This document shows, piece by piece, positions 21,401 through 31,819 of a DNA stretch of 64,000 nucleotides. The DNA is taken from assembly GCA_946902875.1 (NCBI GenBank), contig OX336344.1, forward strand, positions 19,179,791 to 19,243,790. Direction: 5' to 3'. The notes under the pieces are model-generated. The model made no database searches, had not been told where the DNA came from, and saw only the letters and a list, made by a program, of their open reading frames with translations. Both the position numbers and the translations under genes were made by a program. The DNA comes from Nematopogon swammerdamellus. Taxonomy: Eukaryota > Arthropoda > Insecta > Lepidoptera > Adelidae. Position 1 is the stretch's first letter, and every line of letters starts with the position of its first letter.

Positions 21401-24400
21401 CCGACCGCGCCCGAGACTTTGCAACAGCACCACCGATCTACCGAAGCTGTATTGGAGCGGAAGTAATAGGTACCTACCTACCTAATTCAATGTTGCAAAT
21501 TGCTCTATCCTTTTTAATCCTCCGGCCCAACACACACACCCCTAAACTTAAAGAAAACGCTTCTGATGTGAACTTCGCCATCTGTCGGCTCCAATAAAGG
21601 TCATAGTCCCTCGACATCTGGCCTACACAACCTACAATACAAAAGTGTACTTACCTAGTTACTTACAGAAAGTGCCGTTCGGTGCTAATTTATACTTACG
21701 TAGGCTCGCGGGCTGTGTTTGGCTTTCATCGAGATAACACAACACGCGAGGTTTTGGCACTAGCACACACGGAATAAAAATGGCGACGAGGAAAAAGCGC
21801 GCGAGATTCGTAAATAGAATTTCATTGTTTTTACCTCACTAAAGTCTGTTAATTTTTGGGTCGCACGCTGCACACAACTTATTGATTGCAGTCGATAAAA
21901 ATACTGTCGACTTTTATCGATTGAATAATCCTATAGTGTTAGTTAGGTCCTACGAGGTTAGTTATAATGCGTCCCGACATTTAACAAAGTGAAAATAAAA
22001 TTGTTTTCTTTCTGGTAGGTATCACCCAAATGTTCTTGGTATCACCTATGCACACTAGTGTACACTATTACTAGTGTACACACACAAAGTGCACACCTTA
22101 ACAAATATGCGCTACCTGTGTTGCTGCCAACTTAACTTTTTCCTAGCTAGATTTAGTTGAAGATTTTTTCAATCAAATCGAAATTCCTCCGTCTCCTAAA
22201 AAAACAAACTAATTTTTTGTAAGAAGTTCCATCACGGCTCACTCAGACCACCTCTGACTGACGCTCTCTACATTTAAATAAAAAATGGAACGTCTGTCGT
22301 TATAACATGCATGCCTAACCGTCAATCGGGAATATTATAACCGACTTTAGCACAGGCGGAGCTGCAGGGTGAACTGAAAGTGAACATGAACTAGCTTTTG
22401 TGAACTTTTTAAAAGCCACTCTCTATATCTTTCCTGCTCAATATTTGCGGCCTTTAGCGCGATGATGGTGCGATATTTTTAAAGCCTTCAAGCCGAGTGG
22501 TTTGGGCATCATCGGCTTCTTCATGCGAGAGGTCCGAGGTCCGAATCTGGTCAGCGTGTATCAATGAGTTTTTTCTCACGAAAAAATTTACGTGCATACC
22601 TACATCTGCTGCTTCACCGTTCGGAACAGGTGTAAAACTGTATGTCCCTTCCCTTGCCCCTAATAGGTGGTAGGCTCAAATTGTAGCCGACTGGGTTGAT
22701 AGCACCGTGCAGGATGTAAGATGGCCGCGTAGCAGAACCACCCACTTCCTACACTTCTCGCTTGTATGAACTAACCCTGTAACTGGTGAAGGCCGCAATG
22801 TTTTGTATGTATACAGAGAGCTGCATATAATGCACTCGGCGGCGCGTTGTTTACGAAGTTGTGAGGCTTCAATGAACTTTACGCGAGCGAATCCCTTTAG
22901 TGTGCATAATTGTAGCTATGTAGGTACCAACTTTACGTTGTAGCGGAAGTGGCGATCAACGACCCCGGATATGTGTGGCATCGTAGGTAGATTTTTTTGT
23001 ATTTCTTCCGAACTGGGTGGCTGTGCCCGAATTCGAAGTCTCAGGCGCAGCCAATTTCACCCCCGAGTAGATTTCAGTCCGGCTTGGAGGCGGACTAATG
23101 TCGCTGGGGAAAGGCTATTTAACCCGCGATTTGAAGATCCGTGGATTGTAGGAGCGGGGAAAGATATTCAATTCGAAGAAATCTGTCGACTACAAAATTG
23201 ACGGAATATATGGCATAAATTCGTGGCCAATAATTTTCGTTTGGTGCCCCCTGTGGCAGTTTTTTTTTAATGAAAACTGACACGGTTGGCTACATCATCT
23301 ACAACATCCGTGATGTCAGCCTTTATGTCAGTTTATTGGCTGTCTCGTTGTTTGATAAAACTTTGTCATAACGTTCTCAGATTTATGTATTCGCGAAATC
23401 GGAAATGGCTTGTGTCATGGTGAATAAAACTGAAGGTCCAATTTCAAGGATCTTAAAGAAGCGTTCTGAACAGGCGGTATTTAGGGCATGTGATTTTAGC
23501 GTTTCGCACCAAAAATGGGACATTGAGTCGAGCGAGAGAACCCACGCAAAATAAACTTGACCTAACCTTAGGTTCACTGACATTTCAAGGTTGGCGCTTG
23601 GTTACGTATGTCAAAATGTCAACCTAACCTAAGCCAACGGTTGCAGAATGCGTACAACGCGCCATTCTTCACAACGTGGTTCTGCACCAACTGGATCATC
23701 CTGTTCTATCCGATCTACGTGCTCGTGACGCTCGTGCGCAACAAATGCCGCTCAGCCGGCGACGTGCTCACCGACTCCTTCCGGGACTTCAGGGAGAAGG
23801 GCTTCACCTTCGGTAAGTCCATCCAGTCACTTGAAAGGAAAGGAATTATCATATTCTATACGACCAACGAATGGGCTTTCGATATCCGCATCCAAAGATC
23901 AATAAAAGATAAAATTGTATTACAGCTCCCGCGTAGAATAAGGTACCTATTCCATCTCGAAGAATAGTAAAATGTATGAACGTATGAATATCGGGTCTCT
24001 TTTAGATAGATGGAAAATACTTTATTGCTCCAGAAAACATTTTACACAAACATACAATAAGTAATGTACATGAGTGGCAAAGGCGGACTTATCCCTTAAC
24101 AGGGATTTCTCCCAGTCAACCTTTGGATGTTTGAGAGTCGTAATATGTTGTGAGATATAAGTAGGTAGTAGCAAAAGACTTGAGTTTACAATTTATATAA
24201 TACATAATACCTAAATATATACATACATACTTGTCCATTCAGAATTAAAGGGTTATATGTTATACCTTAGAAATCGTCAAGTTTATTTTATTTTTATCTT
24301 ACTTAATTTCGCATAAACTTTACTTACAATCCCAGGCATGACTATTAGAGAATACCTCTAGGCATTAAGTCCGCATTTTGTGAACTGTTTGTGTGCAATT

Positions 24401-27400
24401 AAATATGTTTTTATTTCATTTCAAGCATTGATATTATAACCACCGACTAGGGTAATAAAATAAATGATTTCAAGTGTAAAAAATACTATAAATAAAAAGG
24501 AGTTGAGTGAGACCATTGAGTATAGGTAATCATTAATCAATCATACATAGCCGATTATTATTTTGTATAATAAATATTAAAAATAATATTCCACTTTCGT
24601 ACAATTTATCTTCAAAGGCCGCATACAGAAGGTTGCCCAACGATAATGTGTATATCCGGCTCGAAGGACCATATATAAGGAATGTATCCAACTTGAAGGC
24701 CATAGCGTTTTTGACGGCATGCAAAGTCATAATACTCCATGTATGTCAAATGTTTATTTATATTAATTAATAATCTGTCGACAGGTCGATTCCTCAGCCG
24801 CTGTGGGTTATTCTGCCTGCTGTGGGTGGTGACCACCTACATGTACGTGTATTCGTTGCGGATACTTCTCGCCACGGACGCCGCTGCTGTCTTCGCCACA
24901 AATGTATCTTGCATCTACCTTCTCTCGTGGGTCATCCTACACGAGCAATTTGTTGGTGTACGAGTAAGTACTATTCAGTTTTGGGTGTAAGTATAATTTA
25001 ACTGAAAATTAACTCGCACGAGCACCGTTATTCTGTCTTTATTATTACCGTCGGTCTCGGTAGCTCAGTGGTGCGGTCGGTCGACTGTTGTTCGTGATCG
25101 TAAGAACACCTGGGCGCGGTCAGTACTTGGATGTGTGATGGTGATGGATGACCGCTCGACCGTTGGAAGCTGACCGTGATTCGGGAACAAGTAAAACTGT
25201 GTAGGCACCTTCCCTTCTTATCTTACTAGGTGATAGGGTTTATCCCGCCCCCGGGTTGATACCACCGCACTGAATGAAGCGTCGATCGAAACGACCATGT
25301 AAATAGTTCGTGTTTAACCGACCAATGAAAAGTGTGCTCATGACTCGTGAAAGCAACTGTACCTATGTGCACATATAACTTTGGCTAATCATTTTAGGAT
25401 AAATACTAATTAGGTTGTCATGTCAGGCATCTACTATTTTGCTGTCGGATATAAGTTGAAACGACAAGAAAATCTAAGCAGTGAAATAATTAAATTATCT
25501 CATTAAACAGGCATAGAATGAAGTCTAAGTGACTTTTGCTCCAGTTTCCTGAAGAATGTGGCTGTTATAAAACTAATTTGATGTCTGAGGTACCTACTAT
25601 ACATGTATATATACATTTTTATACCTTGCAGACGTTCAATAATTGTATACCAGCTCAGCCAACACACAAGATAAAGCGAAATAAGCTGAACATTCCTTTA
25701 CAGATAGTGGCGGCCATTTTATGCGACACGGGCATAGCGCTACTGGCCTACATGGATGGCATCACCGGAAGTCCGACGCTCGGTGGAGTGGTACTCGTAG
25801 CTGTGGCAGCTGCCGGATTCGCCATTTTCAAGGTACAATCCAAGGGCGTCCTTCATTCCGTTACCTTACTGTCGAACGAAGAGTATTGCAAACACCGCAC
25901 TTTGAGGGTAGGTACATTTTTGGGCAAGATTAGCTGATCATGCTCGTTTTGTACGGTTTTGGCCGAAGTTTCTGACTAAAATGAGCCATAAAAAACACAC
26001 ACACCAAAAGAACCATTTTAACATCTATCTAGGATAGACTAAAATGCTTTTATTTGTGGGACTATTTCCAGGCGTGGCGGTCATACAACATCAATCTCTG
26101 ATATAATAGGTACTCTTAGTAATATTCCATGGTGATTGCCTACCAGGTGCTGTTCCGCAAGGTGATGGGCGAGGTGAACCACGGCCAGCGCGCTTTATTC
26201 CTCTCGCTGGTCGGTGTGGTAAACGCAGCGCTGCTGTGGCCAATTTGCCTAGCGCTCTACCTTACCGGCGCTGAAGGACTCCCACCGCACCGTCTGCCCT
26301 GGCTCGCGCTCCTCACTGCTGGCATTTCTCTCCTAGGTAAGTCCTAATTATTCTGCCCTTCAAGTCCTGCGTCCTGAGTCCTGAGACTTCTATACAACCT
26401 TGTCATATTCATCAGTTATCTGCGTAGGTACCTCTTTGAACGTTTCAAGTGTCGTGTGAGCACTTGCTAAATAACTGCAGGTTTATTTGATTCTGAACAC
26501 AATAGAATAGCAGATTAGTAACTTGGTGTGTGTTTCCCGAATGCTCTAACCTGGGTGTCTTCAAACGTCGTATCAACGGGTTAGACAGCCTAGCAACGGT
26601 CCGCAAATCTGCTGGCATGGCGCCTCACTAAGCGTGGTTTCGCGAGGAGTGGTGTTTTTGGCTCTGTCGACTGTACCATTGGTCCCTCGACACAACCACA
26701 AATGTTGGTTTTGAATCAGCTTGAATCAGCTCAATGTGAGGGGAATCTATGAGAACATTGACGGCTACTTCTGGTGCATGCAATCTTGCCACCGTGAAAC
26801 TTTATCAAGCGACGCAACAGTGGATACAAATATTATGTCCGCGCAAAGATGTTTCGGACTTGGCGGTATTGCAAACTTTACGCTACCAAATCAACATGGG
26901 ATTTGTTGAGTAAACCAAAGCTAAGTCAAGAGTCAAATAGAAACAATTAATTATATGGCACAGAGCACACATTGATTCATTTACAAAGTATTTTTTTATG
27001 TAATCGCCTTTATTCAGAATTCAGAGGGGCCAAAGTACATGTTCCGACCAGCCAACATCACCTCGGAGAACCTACCGTGCCATACCGGAGGAGACTTCCC
27101 TGTTTGGATTCCTATGTACACTGGACTAGAGCAGAACACAGCCGAAGCTGCTATGCAGCCATCTTACATGACAAGGGTGCAAGGGAAGGGACCAACAGTT
27201 TTACACCGGTTTCCAACGGTGAAGTAGTAAGGATTCGAACCTCGGACCTCTCGCAAAAGAAGCGACGCCCTGGCCACTCGGCCGCTAGTCGCTTGTTATA
27301 GAGAGATAGGTAGGTTGAACGCCCAATTCTGGAAAAATTTAATACATGGCACAGTGGACATATAGATTCCCACCTCAAACACATTTGTTTGGTCGCCATT

Positions 27401-28857
27401 GAACCTAAGACGCATGGTTTGTTATGCTGCAGTGTTCCACCTGGTGTACCAATTCGGATGCGCTGTCACCTACAACATGTTCGTCACGCTGGGTCTTATC
27501 ACCGCCGTTCCGGTCTCTGCTGGTACGTCACTATTACCCGACTCTTTTGTTTTGAAAACCTCTTCCCGGGGACGTTAGTCTACCTACAAGAAGGACTATG
27601 GTCACCGAGGGTGAAAATATTGACATGCAAAATATGTTAACCGTGCTCTATCTTCCATTGCGGAAGTCTACAGACATCCTGGCCGTCTGGTGACTTTCAT
27701 GTAGGGCATAGACTGGCTAGGGTTGATGGAGACCACGGATAAGATACGTCGAGAGGAGTCGGTCTACGCTAACTGGGTACTAAGCCATCAACGGGGACAC
27801 ATGACATCGATGTTGTCGTGGCATTGCACCAGTCGCGTCCTAGCGCACGTGGAATTAAATGGTGAGTGATTGGTGGATTAGGAAGTCCTGCCTCCAATCA
27901 TTACTCCCAGCACTGATCAAGTGACCACACATGTTTTGAGAAATTAGAGAGCTAGAAAAATGTATCTACCAATCTTCTCAGTGATAAAGATTCGGTCGTA
28001 GACGAATCAGCAGCGCCCACTAAACAACAAGATTGCAAAACGTTGATTTTGATTTTTGATTGACCCTTTTTTCTCTTTGACATTACAAATCAGCAAGCGC
28101 TTAATGAAATCGATGAAATGAAATATAAAGAGTATTCTCGGTTGCAGCTCTGGATGTGGTGCTTTACGAGGCACAGTTCGAGGGTATGAAGCTGGCCGGC
28201 GTGATCCTGATAGGTGTCGGCTTCTTCCTCGTCATGTTCCCCGACAACTGGCCGGACTACATCATGCGGCTGCTCAGGTATGTTTTTTTTTATGGAAACT
28301 GACATGGTGGCTTCATCATCTACATTATCTACAACATCTGTGATGTCAGTCCATAACACCGGGTAAACTTGGTGCCACGTCAGTGCTTCCCTTCGGTCGT
28401 GCCTGCTACACTGAACTGGACGGAAAACACAAACTATTTACATAGCCGTTTCGACCGACCTTTCAATCAGTGCGGTGGTACCAATCCGGGTGGGTTAAAC
28501 CCTACCACCTAGTAATATAAGAAGGGAGTCACACGGTACAAAACATGTAGCATTTTACATAAAAAAAAGGTTAATGTAAGTAGGTCCCTTTTCTTCTTAT
28601 CTCACGTTGTAGAGATTAGGTAACCCGCCCGATGTGGGTGATGTAGCCAACCGTATCAGTACAGGTGTAATAGGCGATGTCAACCACGGCAGGTTCTATT
28701 ATATAAAACAAAAATGTACCTACTGAGGTGTTGTCGCGGCAGATGGTCGCGGCAGCAGCGCGGGTTCGGCTGCGGGGGGCGCGGGCGCGACGCGGTCGAC
28801 TACCGCACCGGCTACATCCGGTCGCACCTGCGCTCGCCCTCCGGTCGCGTGCGGTGA
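15147..28857 (+). CDS. SLC35F3/F4-like: SLC35F3/F4-like membrane transporter, nine coding exons
   Basis: Joins 15147-15425, 18110-18280, 23647-23812, 24785-24963, 25704-25832, 26147-26336, 27433-27522, 28148-28277 and 28743-28857, giving 482 residues with consistent splice phases. Residues 1-93 are a Pro/Ser/Arg-rich cytosolic N-terminus, followed by about ten hydrophobic segments of the drug/metabolite transporter fold. Diagnostic stretches include NAPFFTTWFCTNW, VLFRKVMGEVNHGQRALFLS, LWPICLALYLTG, ALDVVLYEAQFEGMKLAG and MFPDNWPDYIMRLLR. These match the SLC35F3/F4 branch; human SLC35F3 has been reported to transport thiamine, but the substrate here is unknown. The tail ends RTGYIRSHLRSPSGRVR. 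The oddity is a 20-copy minisatellite of the exon-2 acceptor in intron 1. Assignment to F3 versus F4 is not resolved. Confidence 0.93.
15825..15895. repeat. Rep-K half element
   Basis: Carries CACGGAACCCTAGGTGCGC and CAACTCGCACTTCGCCGGG, the right-arm motif of Rep-K. It lies in intron 1 of the SLC35F gene. The rest of intron 1 up to 16620 shows nothing recognisable. Confidence 0.65.
16627..16915 (+). mobile_element. SINE-B with tRNA-like head, 3'-truncated
   Basis: The head reads GGTGGCCGAGTGGTTTGG (box A) and GCGGTTCGAATCCGG (box B) of a tRNA-Ser/Leu type, followed by the SINE-B body. It stops at CCAGTATAGCC. Confidence 0.85.
17055..17093 (+). repeat. 25-bp G run followed by 11-bp C run
   Basis: G at 17055-17079, a 3-bp spacer, then C at 17083-17093. 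It can pair as a GC hairpin or form a G-quadruplex. Homopolymer lengths are uncertain in any assembly. Confidence 0.9.
17099..18109 (+). repeat. 51-bp minisatellite, about 20 copies, of a 3' splice site
   Basis: Each unit reads CCAGGCCCCCACTGACTGAC, then AAGCTCCCCGCATCCCCTGC and AGATGTACTTC. The last unit runs straight into coding exon 2 (CCCCTGCAG|ATGTACTAC), so every unit holds a branch-point-like CTGAC, a pyrimidine-rich stretch, CTGCAG and the first bases of exon 2. Units are nearly identical. Units 13-14 and 19-20 share GCTGACTGAC and the first of each pair has GAATCC, evidence for a higher-order duplication. Because 51 is a multiple of three, long open frames appear on both strands, but they are artefacts. 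Confidence 0.95.
18110..18280 (+). CDS. SLC35F3/F4-like: SLC35F-like coding exon 2
   Basis: 57 residues, MYYGVCVTVLLTVSWVVATH (first membrane segment) to NYTIKARSS, phase 0 at both ends, donor GTGAGT. Its acceptor is the last unit of the minisatellite. Confidence 0.85.
18415..18690 (-). repeat. Rep-C copy
   Basis: Inverted GACCACC/GCAAATTATTCGGAC, CACCTGCTGCATGACTCG, TTAGTCGCATTTTACGACAT and GGGGCTATT-type end (GGGCTATTATTTATAAGTA). Confidence 0.8.
18873..18925. repeat. perfect 24-bp-arm palindrome
   Basis: AACAACTCTGTGGATTGGAA extends to GGGG, and its inverse follows after about 5 bp. It lies in intron 2 of the SLC35F gene. Confidence 0.85.
19050..19240 (+). repeat. Rep-G copy
   Basis: Shares GCTTCCGAACTGGGTGGCTG, GGCTTGGAGGCGGACTAATG and GTGGATTGTAGGAG with 22965-23200. 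A third copy at 53088-54190 is split by a hAT element. Confidence 0.75.
20070..20195 (-). repeat. LINE-D 3' tail
   Basis: T-run, then GCGCCGAGCCACCCATAAGG, CGACGCCCGTGGACATTCGG and CATGCCGGCCAGACAGG. Confidence 0.75.
20949..20984. repeat. 14-bp-arm hairpin
   Basis: GGGTATTCTTCTAA and TTAGAAGAATAACCC flank a short loop (one mismatch/bulge). Confidence 0.7.
21185..21452 (-). mobile_element. SINE-A, degenerate
   Basis: GAACTAGGTGCCATG, GGAAGGGACCTATAGTTTTA, ACGTGGGATCCGAACCACGG and CACCACCGATCTACCGAAGC match the family in reverse. The middle carries a GC-rich replacement (GGCGGCGCGGCGGCGGAGGC). Confidence 0.7.
21453..22484. other. SLC35F intron 2, nothing else recognised
   Basis: AT-rich intronic sequence without exon-like frames. 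Confidence 0.4.
22485..22740 (+). mobile_element. SINE-B, 3'-truncated
   Basis: GCCGAGTGGTTTGGGCATC (box A), GAGGTCCGAATCTGG (decayed box B), CAATGAGTTTTTTCTCACGA and the central domain; stops at GGCCGCGTAGCAG. Confidence 0.85.
22965..23200 (+). repeat. Rep-G copy, longest intact
   Basis: Contains CTTCCGAACTGGGTGGCTGT, ATTCGAAGTCTCAGGCGCAG, TTTCACCCCCGAGTAG and GATTTGAAGATCCGTGGATT. No coding frame recognised. Confidence 0.75.
23263..23335 (-). mobile_element. SINE-A 3' end fragment
   Basis: T-run, then GAAAACTGACACGGTTGGCT and ACATCCGTGATGTCAGCC, truncated after about 70 bp. Confidence 0.75.
23647..23812 (+). CDS. SLC35F3/F4-like: SLC35F-like coding exon 3
   Basis: After GGTTGCAG it encodes NAYNAPFFTTWFCTNWIILF and continues through the second membrane segment to EKGFTFG. 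Starts phase 0, ends phase 1, donor GTAAGT. Confidence 0.9.
24785..24963 (+). CDS. SLC35F3/F4-like: SLC35F-like coding exon 4
   Basis: After GTCGACAG; residues RFLSRCGLFCLLWVVTTYMY, LRILLATDAAAVFATNVSC and LHEQFVGVR; two membrane segments. Phase 1 to 0, donor GTAAGT. Confidence 0.92.
25050..25318 (+). mobile_element. SINE-A with complete head
   Basis: Best view of the head: GTCTCGGTAGCTCAGTGGTG (tRNA-like box A), GCGCGGTCAGTACTTGGATG (5S-like box C), then the box B region and central domain. The 3' end is missing. Lies in SLC35F intron 4. Confidence 0.88.
25704..25832 (+). CDS. SLC35F3/F4-like: SLC35F-like coding exon 5
   Basis: After CTTTACAG; IVAAILCDTGIALLAYMDG to AAAGFAIFK, then GTACAA. 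Phase 0 to 0; membrane segments around the DGITGSPTLGG loop. Confidence 0.92.
26147..26336 (+). CDS. SLC35F3/F4-like: SLC35F-like coding exon 6
   Basis: After GCCTACCAG; VLFRKVMGEVNHGQRALFLS through WPICLALYLTGAEGLP to AGISLL. Phase 0 to 1, donor GTAAGT. VLFRK...LFLS is a strong SLC35F3/F4 signature. Confidence 0.93.
26535..26715 (+). repeat. LINE-E 3' end
   Basis: GGGTGTCTTCAAACGTCGTA, ATCTGCTGGCATGGCGCCTC and GCGTGGTTTCGCGAGGAGTG match the inverted LINE-E copy at 48499-48860. Confidence 0.75.
26993..27298 (-). mobile_element. SINE-B, internally shortened
   Basis: T-run and ATGTAATCGCC at the 3' end; AGTAAGGATTCGAACCTCGG (inverted box B) and GCCACTCGGCCGC (inverted box A) at the 5' end. 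The middle of the central domain is deleted. Confidence 0.8.
27433..27522 (+). CDS. SLC35F3/F4-like: SLC35F-like coding exon 7
   Basis: After TGCTGCAG; VFHLVYQFGCAVTYNMFVTL and GLITAVPVSA, phase 1 to 1, donor GTACGT. Confidence 0.92.
28148..28277 (+). CDS. SLC35F3/F4-like: SLC35F-like coding exon 8
   Basis: After CGGTTGCAG; ALDVVLYEAQFEGMKLAGVI to FPDNWPDYIMRLL, the last membrane segment. Phase 1 to 2, donor GTATGT. Confidence 0.93.
28282..28530 (-). mobile_element. SINE-A of the Rep-C/SINE-A chimeric type
   Basis: Poly(T) and ATGGAAACTGACATGGTGG start just after the exon-8 donor. The body runs to ACCACCTAGTAATATAAGAAGGGAGTCA, which is the boundary seen in the chimeric copies at 39828, 43345 and 51735. 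Confidence 0.8.
28743..28857 (+). CDS. SLC35F3/F4-like: SLC35F-like coding exon 9 (terminal)
   Basis: After GTCGCGGCAG; WSRQQRGFGCGGRGRDAVDY and RTGYIRSHLRSPSGRVR, stop TGA at 28855-28857. Phase 2 closes exactly. The acceptor lacks a strong pyrimidine tract, but the GC-rich open frame and closure support it. Confidence 0.8.
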
Positions 28858-29277
28858 CCGCCGCCCTCCGCACCCGCCGACATCGCGCTCGTCCCGCACC
28901 CGCCGCACCTATAGACCGCACCGCACGGCGCCATCTTGCGTAACTAGCCACCTATGCCGCCTACCAAACCGAACCTGTCGTCGTCGTCGAGGAGACACAT
29001 TAATCTGCGTACCCGTATTCTCTGCCCCCTGCGCACATTGAACTGTTCCATAGTTTAAGAGCCAAGTAAGAAGGAGTCTGAAAAAGATAAAGGAAGGTTA
29101 GGTTATTTGATGATAAGAACTAAAATAATGATTCTGAGATGGAGTGTCAAATTAAGGGGGCATAGATTACTGATAGGTTAACCAATATCGACAACAATCG
29201 CGTCAGCAACATGTTGAGTGTTCTCCGTATCAAATTAGAATGGTACAAGACCTTTTGGAAATTGATGGGATGTGTGC

Positions 29278-29328
29278 GACGTCGTTTGAAGATTTAGTAG
29301 TTTAACTACTAAATCTTTAAACGACGTC
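29278..29328. repeat. 25-bp-arm palindrome
   Basis: GACGTCGTTTGAAGATTTAG and its inverse meet at TTTAA with one mismatch per arm. Confidence 0.8.
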
Positions 29329-29910
29329 ACTTTGGGTATGAACAAGATGTAACATGGTCAGTAGGGAATGGAACGACATGAACAATCCAGTGCTAAAAGG
29401 TCTCACTATTTAGATTTTGAAAGATTTGAAAGTTCAACAGCTATCAACAGAAAATATATCATGTATCCAAGCTACATTAATATGTAGTGGGACGAGTTAA
29501 AGATGTTGGAAAGGGTGTAATTGTATATGTGTGTTTACTCACAAGTCACACACAAGCACATATGAAAGCAATAAATGTGAGAAATGGAAAGAATGTATGT
29601 TCGTGTGACATATTTAGAGCAAAAAGTATGGAGTATGCGGCTAGCTTGGCTAGGTAGGTACATTTGGAGCACTTTACAAGAAAGCTCTCTCGAGATATGC
29701 ACAAATAGATTTTCGGTTTAGACGTTTATAACAGTTGTTTCAAATTATAGTTGAATACCTAGTGAATTTGAGACGATTTGGGACAAAGACAAAGGTCTCG
29801 CAGTATGCGGTACCTATGGAAATAATGAATAAGGTGGGGTTATTAAAGATTTTACGATAAATTGTTTTGTGTCGCGGATATGTTCGTTTAGGCTTTTACC
29901 GCTGTTACAA

Positions 29911-30477
29911 ATTATCGTAATGTTTTCGGTTACGCGATATATGACTGAAAGCGACTTATATTCGTCGACGTTTCGTCTCTCGCTCCGGGGACATCGTCAG
30001 GACTCGCGAGTCGCGGCAACTGCGACGACCTGGAGGACACCCGACCCGACACATCGTCCAGTCATATGTCAACTGCCGGTCGCCGCTGACGTAGAATGTA
30101 CCAGTACCCTAATCACGCGATTTAACCTACTACGCTACGCTACGCCGTGTTCTCCGCATCATTTGTATGGAGAAACGGAGCAGCGCCTCTAGTGATAGAT
30201 TTGCGAACTTCGTTCCTCCATACAAAATGATGCGGAGAACACGGCGTAGCGTAGCGTAGTAGGTTAAATCGCGTGATTAGGGTACTGGTACATTCTACGT
30301 CAGCGGCGACCGGCAGTTGACATATGACTGGACGATGTGTCGGGTCGGGTGTCCTCCAGGTCGTCGCAGTTGCCGCGAGGCTCCGCATGTCTCCGGAGCG
30401 AGGGGCGAAACGTCGACGAATGTAAGTCGCTTTCAGTCATAGGTAGATACACGCGTAACTGAAAACATTACAATAAT
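29911..30477. mobile_element. 567-bp fold-back element
   Basis: Arms of about 260 bp (29911-30173 and 30213-30477) are near-identical inverted copies with a loop of about 40 bp. Arms begin ATTATCGTAATGTTTT and include CGTCGACGTTTCG and GACCTGGAGGACACCCGACC. The flanks carry a 14-bp near-perfect direct repeat TGTGTCSCGGATAT at 29868-29881 and 30477-30490. No transposase. Confidence 0.8.
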
Positions 30478-30949
30478 GTGTCCCGGATATTTAAGTAAGT
30501 AAGCGGGAAAAATGTATCTATCAAAAACATACCATCATTCAATAAATTCATTTTCGTTGACAGAATTATCCATTCGTGGCGTAAGGGTTCAAATGGAATC
30601 TATAACTATCGAACCTGGAAAGAAGAATAGAGACAAAATTATCCCTGCATCCCTCGAGAAAGCATTCGCACATTTCGGCACTATAGAGATTTTACTTCGA
30701 CCATAGACTCCGGATCTTGATTCTGGTAAACGCAGCTCAACTTTCTCACAGTTCATTACCTATTAATATCTAACGAAAGACTAAACTAAATGTGTAACCA
30801 TAGGAAGAATAGTAAGTAGCTAATGTAGGTGAGTAGAATTTACGAATTGTCGAATTTACCTTGACCCATTAGTTTTGTCTTAGTCGTGCTAACTATGTGG
30901 AAGGAATTCTGTTGGCAGTTTCATTCAGACATTAGATAGAAAACATAAA

Positions 30950-31085
30950 AAATTTTCAAGTGCGGTTTTGACTCGCGCACGGAGGGTTCCGTAGATTCGC
31001 TATACCACACCTATCTAAAAACCATATCCGTCTATCTTTTGTCTTTCTACAGTGCAAAATATAAAAAGCTGTGGCGCCATCTATT
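30950..31085 (+). repeat. Rep-K half element
   Basis: CAAGTGCGGTTTTGACTCGC and GGAGGGTTCCGTAGATTCG, then a CTGTGGCGCCATCTATT block. Confidence 0.65.
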
Positions 31086-31119
31086 ATTCAGTAGGAGTGA
31101 CTAATTCATTCTTAGCACG

Positions 31120-31222
31120 TTTCTTGTATGGGTGGAACGCGTACCACGATCCAATGGTCGAACGGTTCGGACCGCACCCAGGTGTCGATGGATCGCACCA
31201 CTGATCTACCGAAGCTAACACA
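31120..31222 (-). mobile_element. SINE-A head fragment, decayed
   Basis: GTACCACGATCCAATGGTCG and GCACCACTGATCTACCGAAG resemble the inverted SINE-A head. Confidence 0.5.
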
Positions 31223-31229
31223 AATGATG

Positions 31230-31815
31230 ATCTCGCCTTCGCGGCCGTAATGGTACAATAATTTCGATTGGTCAATGTTATGGTAATTAAATATGATCAC
31301 TTTCAGGCACTATTTCAGTAATTTTTTTTATGGACATTATTTCTTACGTCATTTCAGTTTTCCACTTCATAAATCTCGAAATATAAAATTATTCTACAGC
31401 AAAAAGCTTAAGTAATCTGCTTGAAATTTTTTTATTTTAACATACCAACCAACTTAATTAACCGACTTCTTTTACTAAAATAGCACATTAAAACTGTTAC
31501 AGATTTTGATTGATTTAATTTTTATCAATAGGTCCAAATGTTTTAGAATTATTTTCAAGGATCTGCTTGGAAATAAGTGTACTGATGGATGATGTCTGTA
31601 GGATGTTAAAAAGTAGACGATGTAGAATTTGCATATCGGATGCATGCGATTGTTTATTATGTATGTTAGTACACTTGTGTAAAAAAGTTGATATTATCGC
31701 TACAGTGAAGGTGACCTGTGGACATAGCCAACACTTAAGTGTAGCTTATTTGGAATACATTTTATAGAAAAGTAAAATAAAACAATACTTTTCTGAGCCT
31801 TCCTTGGTAAGTATT
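31230..31815. other. intergenic, nothing recognised
   Basis: AT-rich; short frames without motifs. Confidence 0.4.
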
Positions 31816-31819
31816 CAAA

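Noticed and set aside
21001..21597. Plus-strand frames over 21.0-21.6 kb
   Set aside because: They cover a degenerate SINE-A and have no conserved domain.
25052..25150. 5S rRNA gene fragment
   Set aside because: Only the box C-like stretch matches; it is embedded in SINE-A and repeated elsewhere in the same context.
28616..28951. Arg/Ala-rich minus-strand frame
   Set aside because: Opposite-strand shadow of SLC35F exon 9.
30140..30388. Two similar peptides on opposite strands at 29869-30192 and 30140-30388
   Set aside because: They are the two arms of the fold-back element read from either strand.
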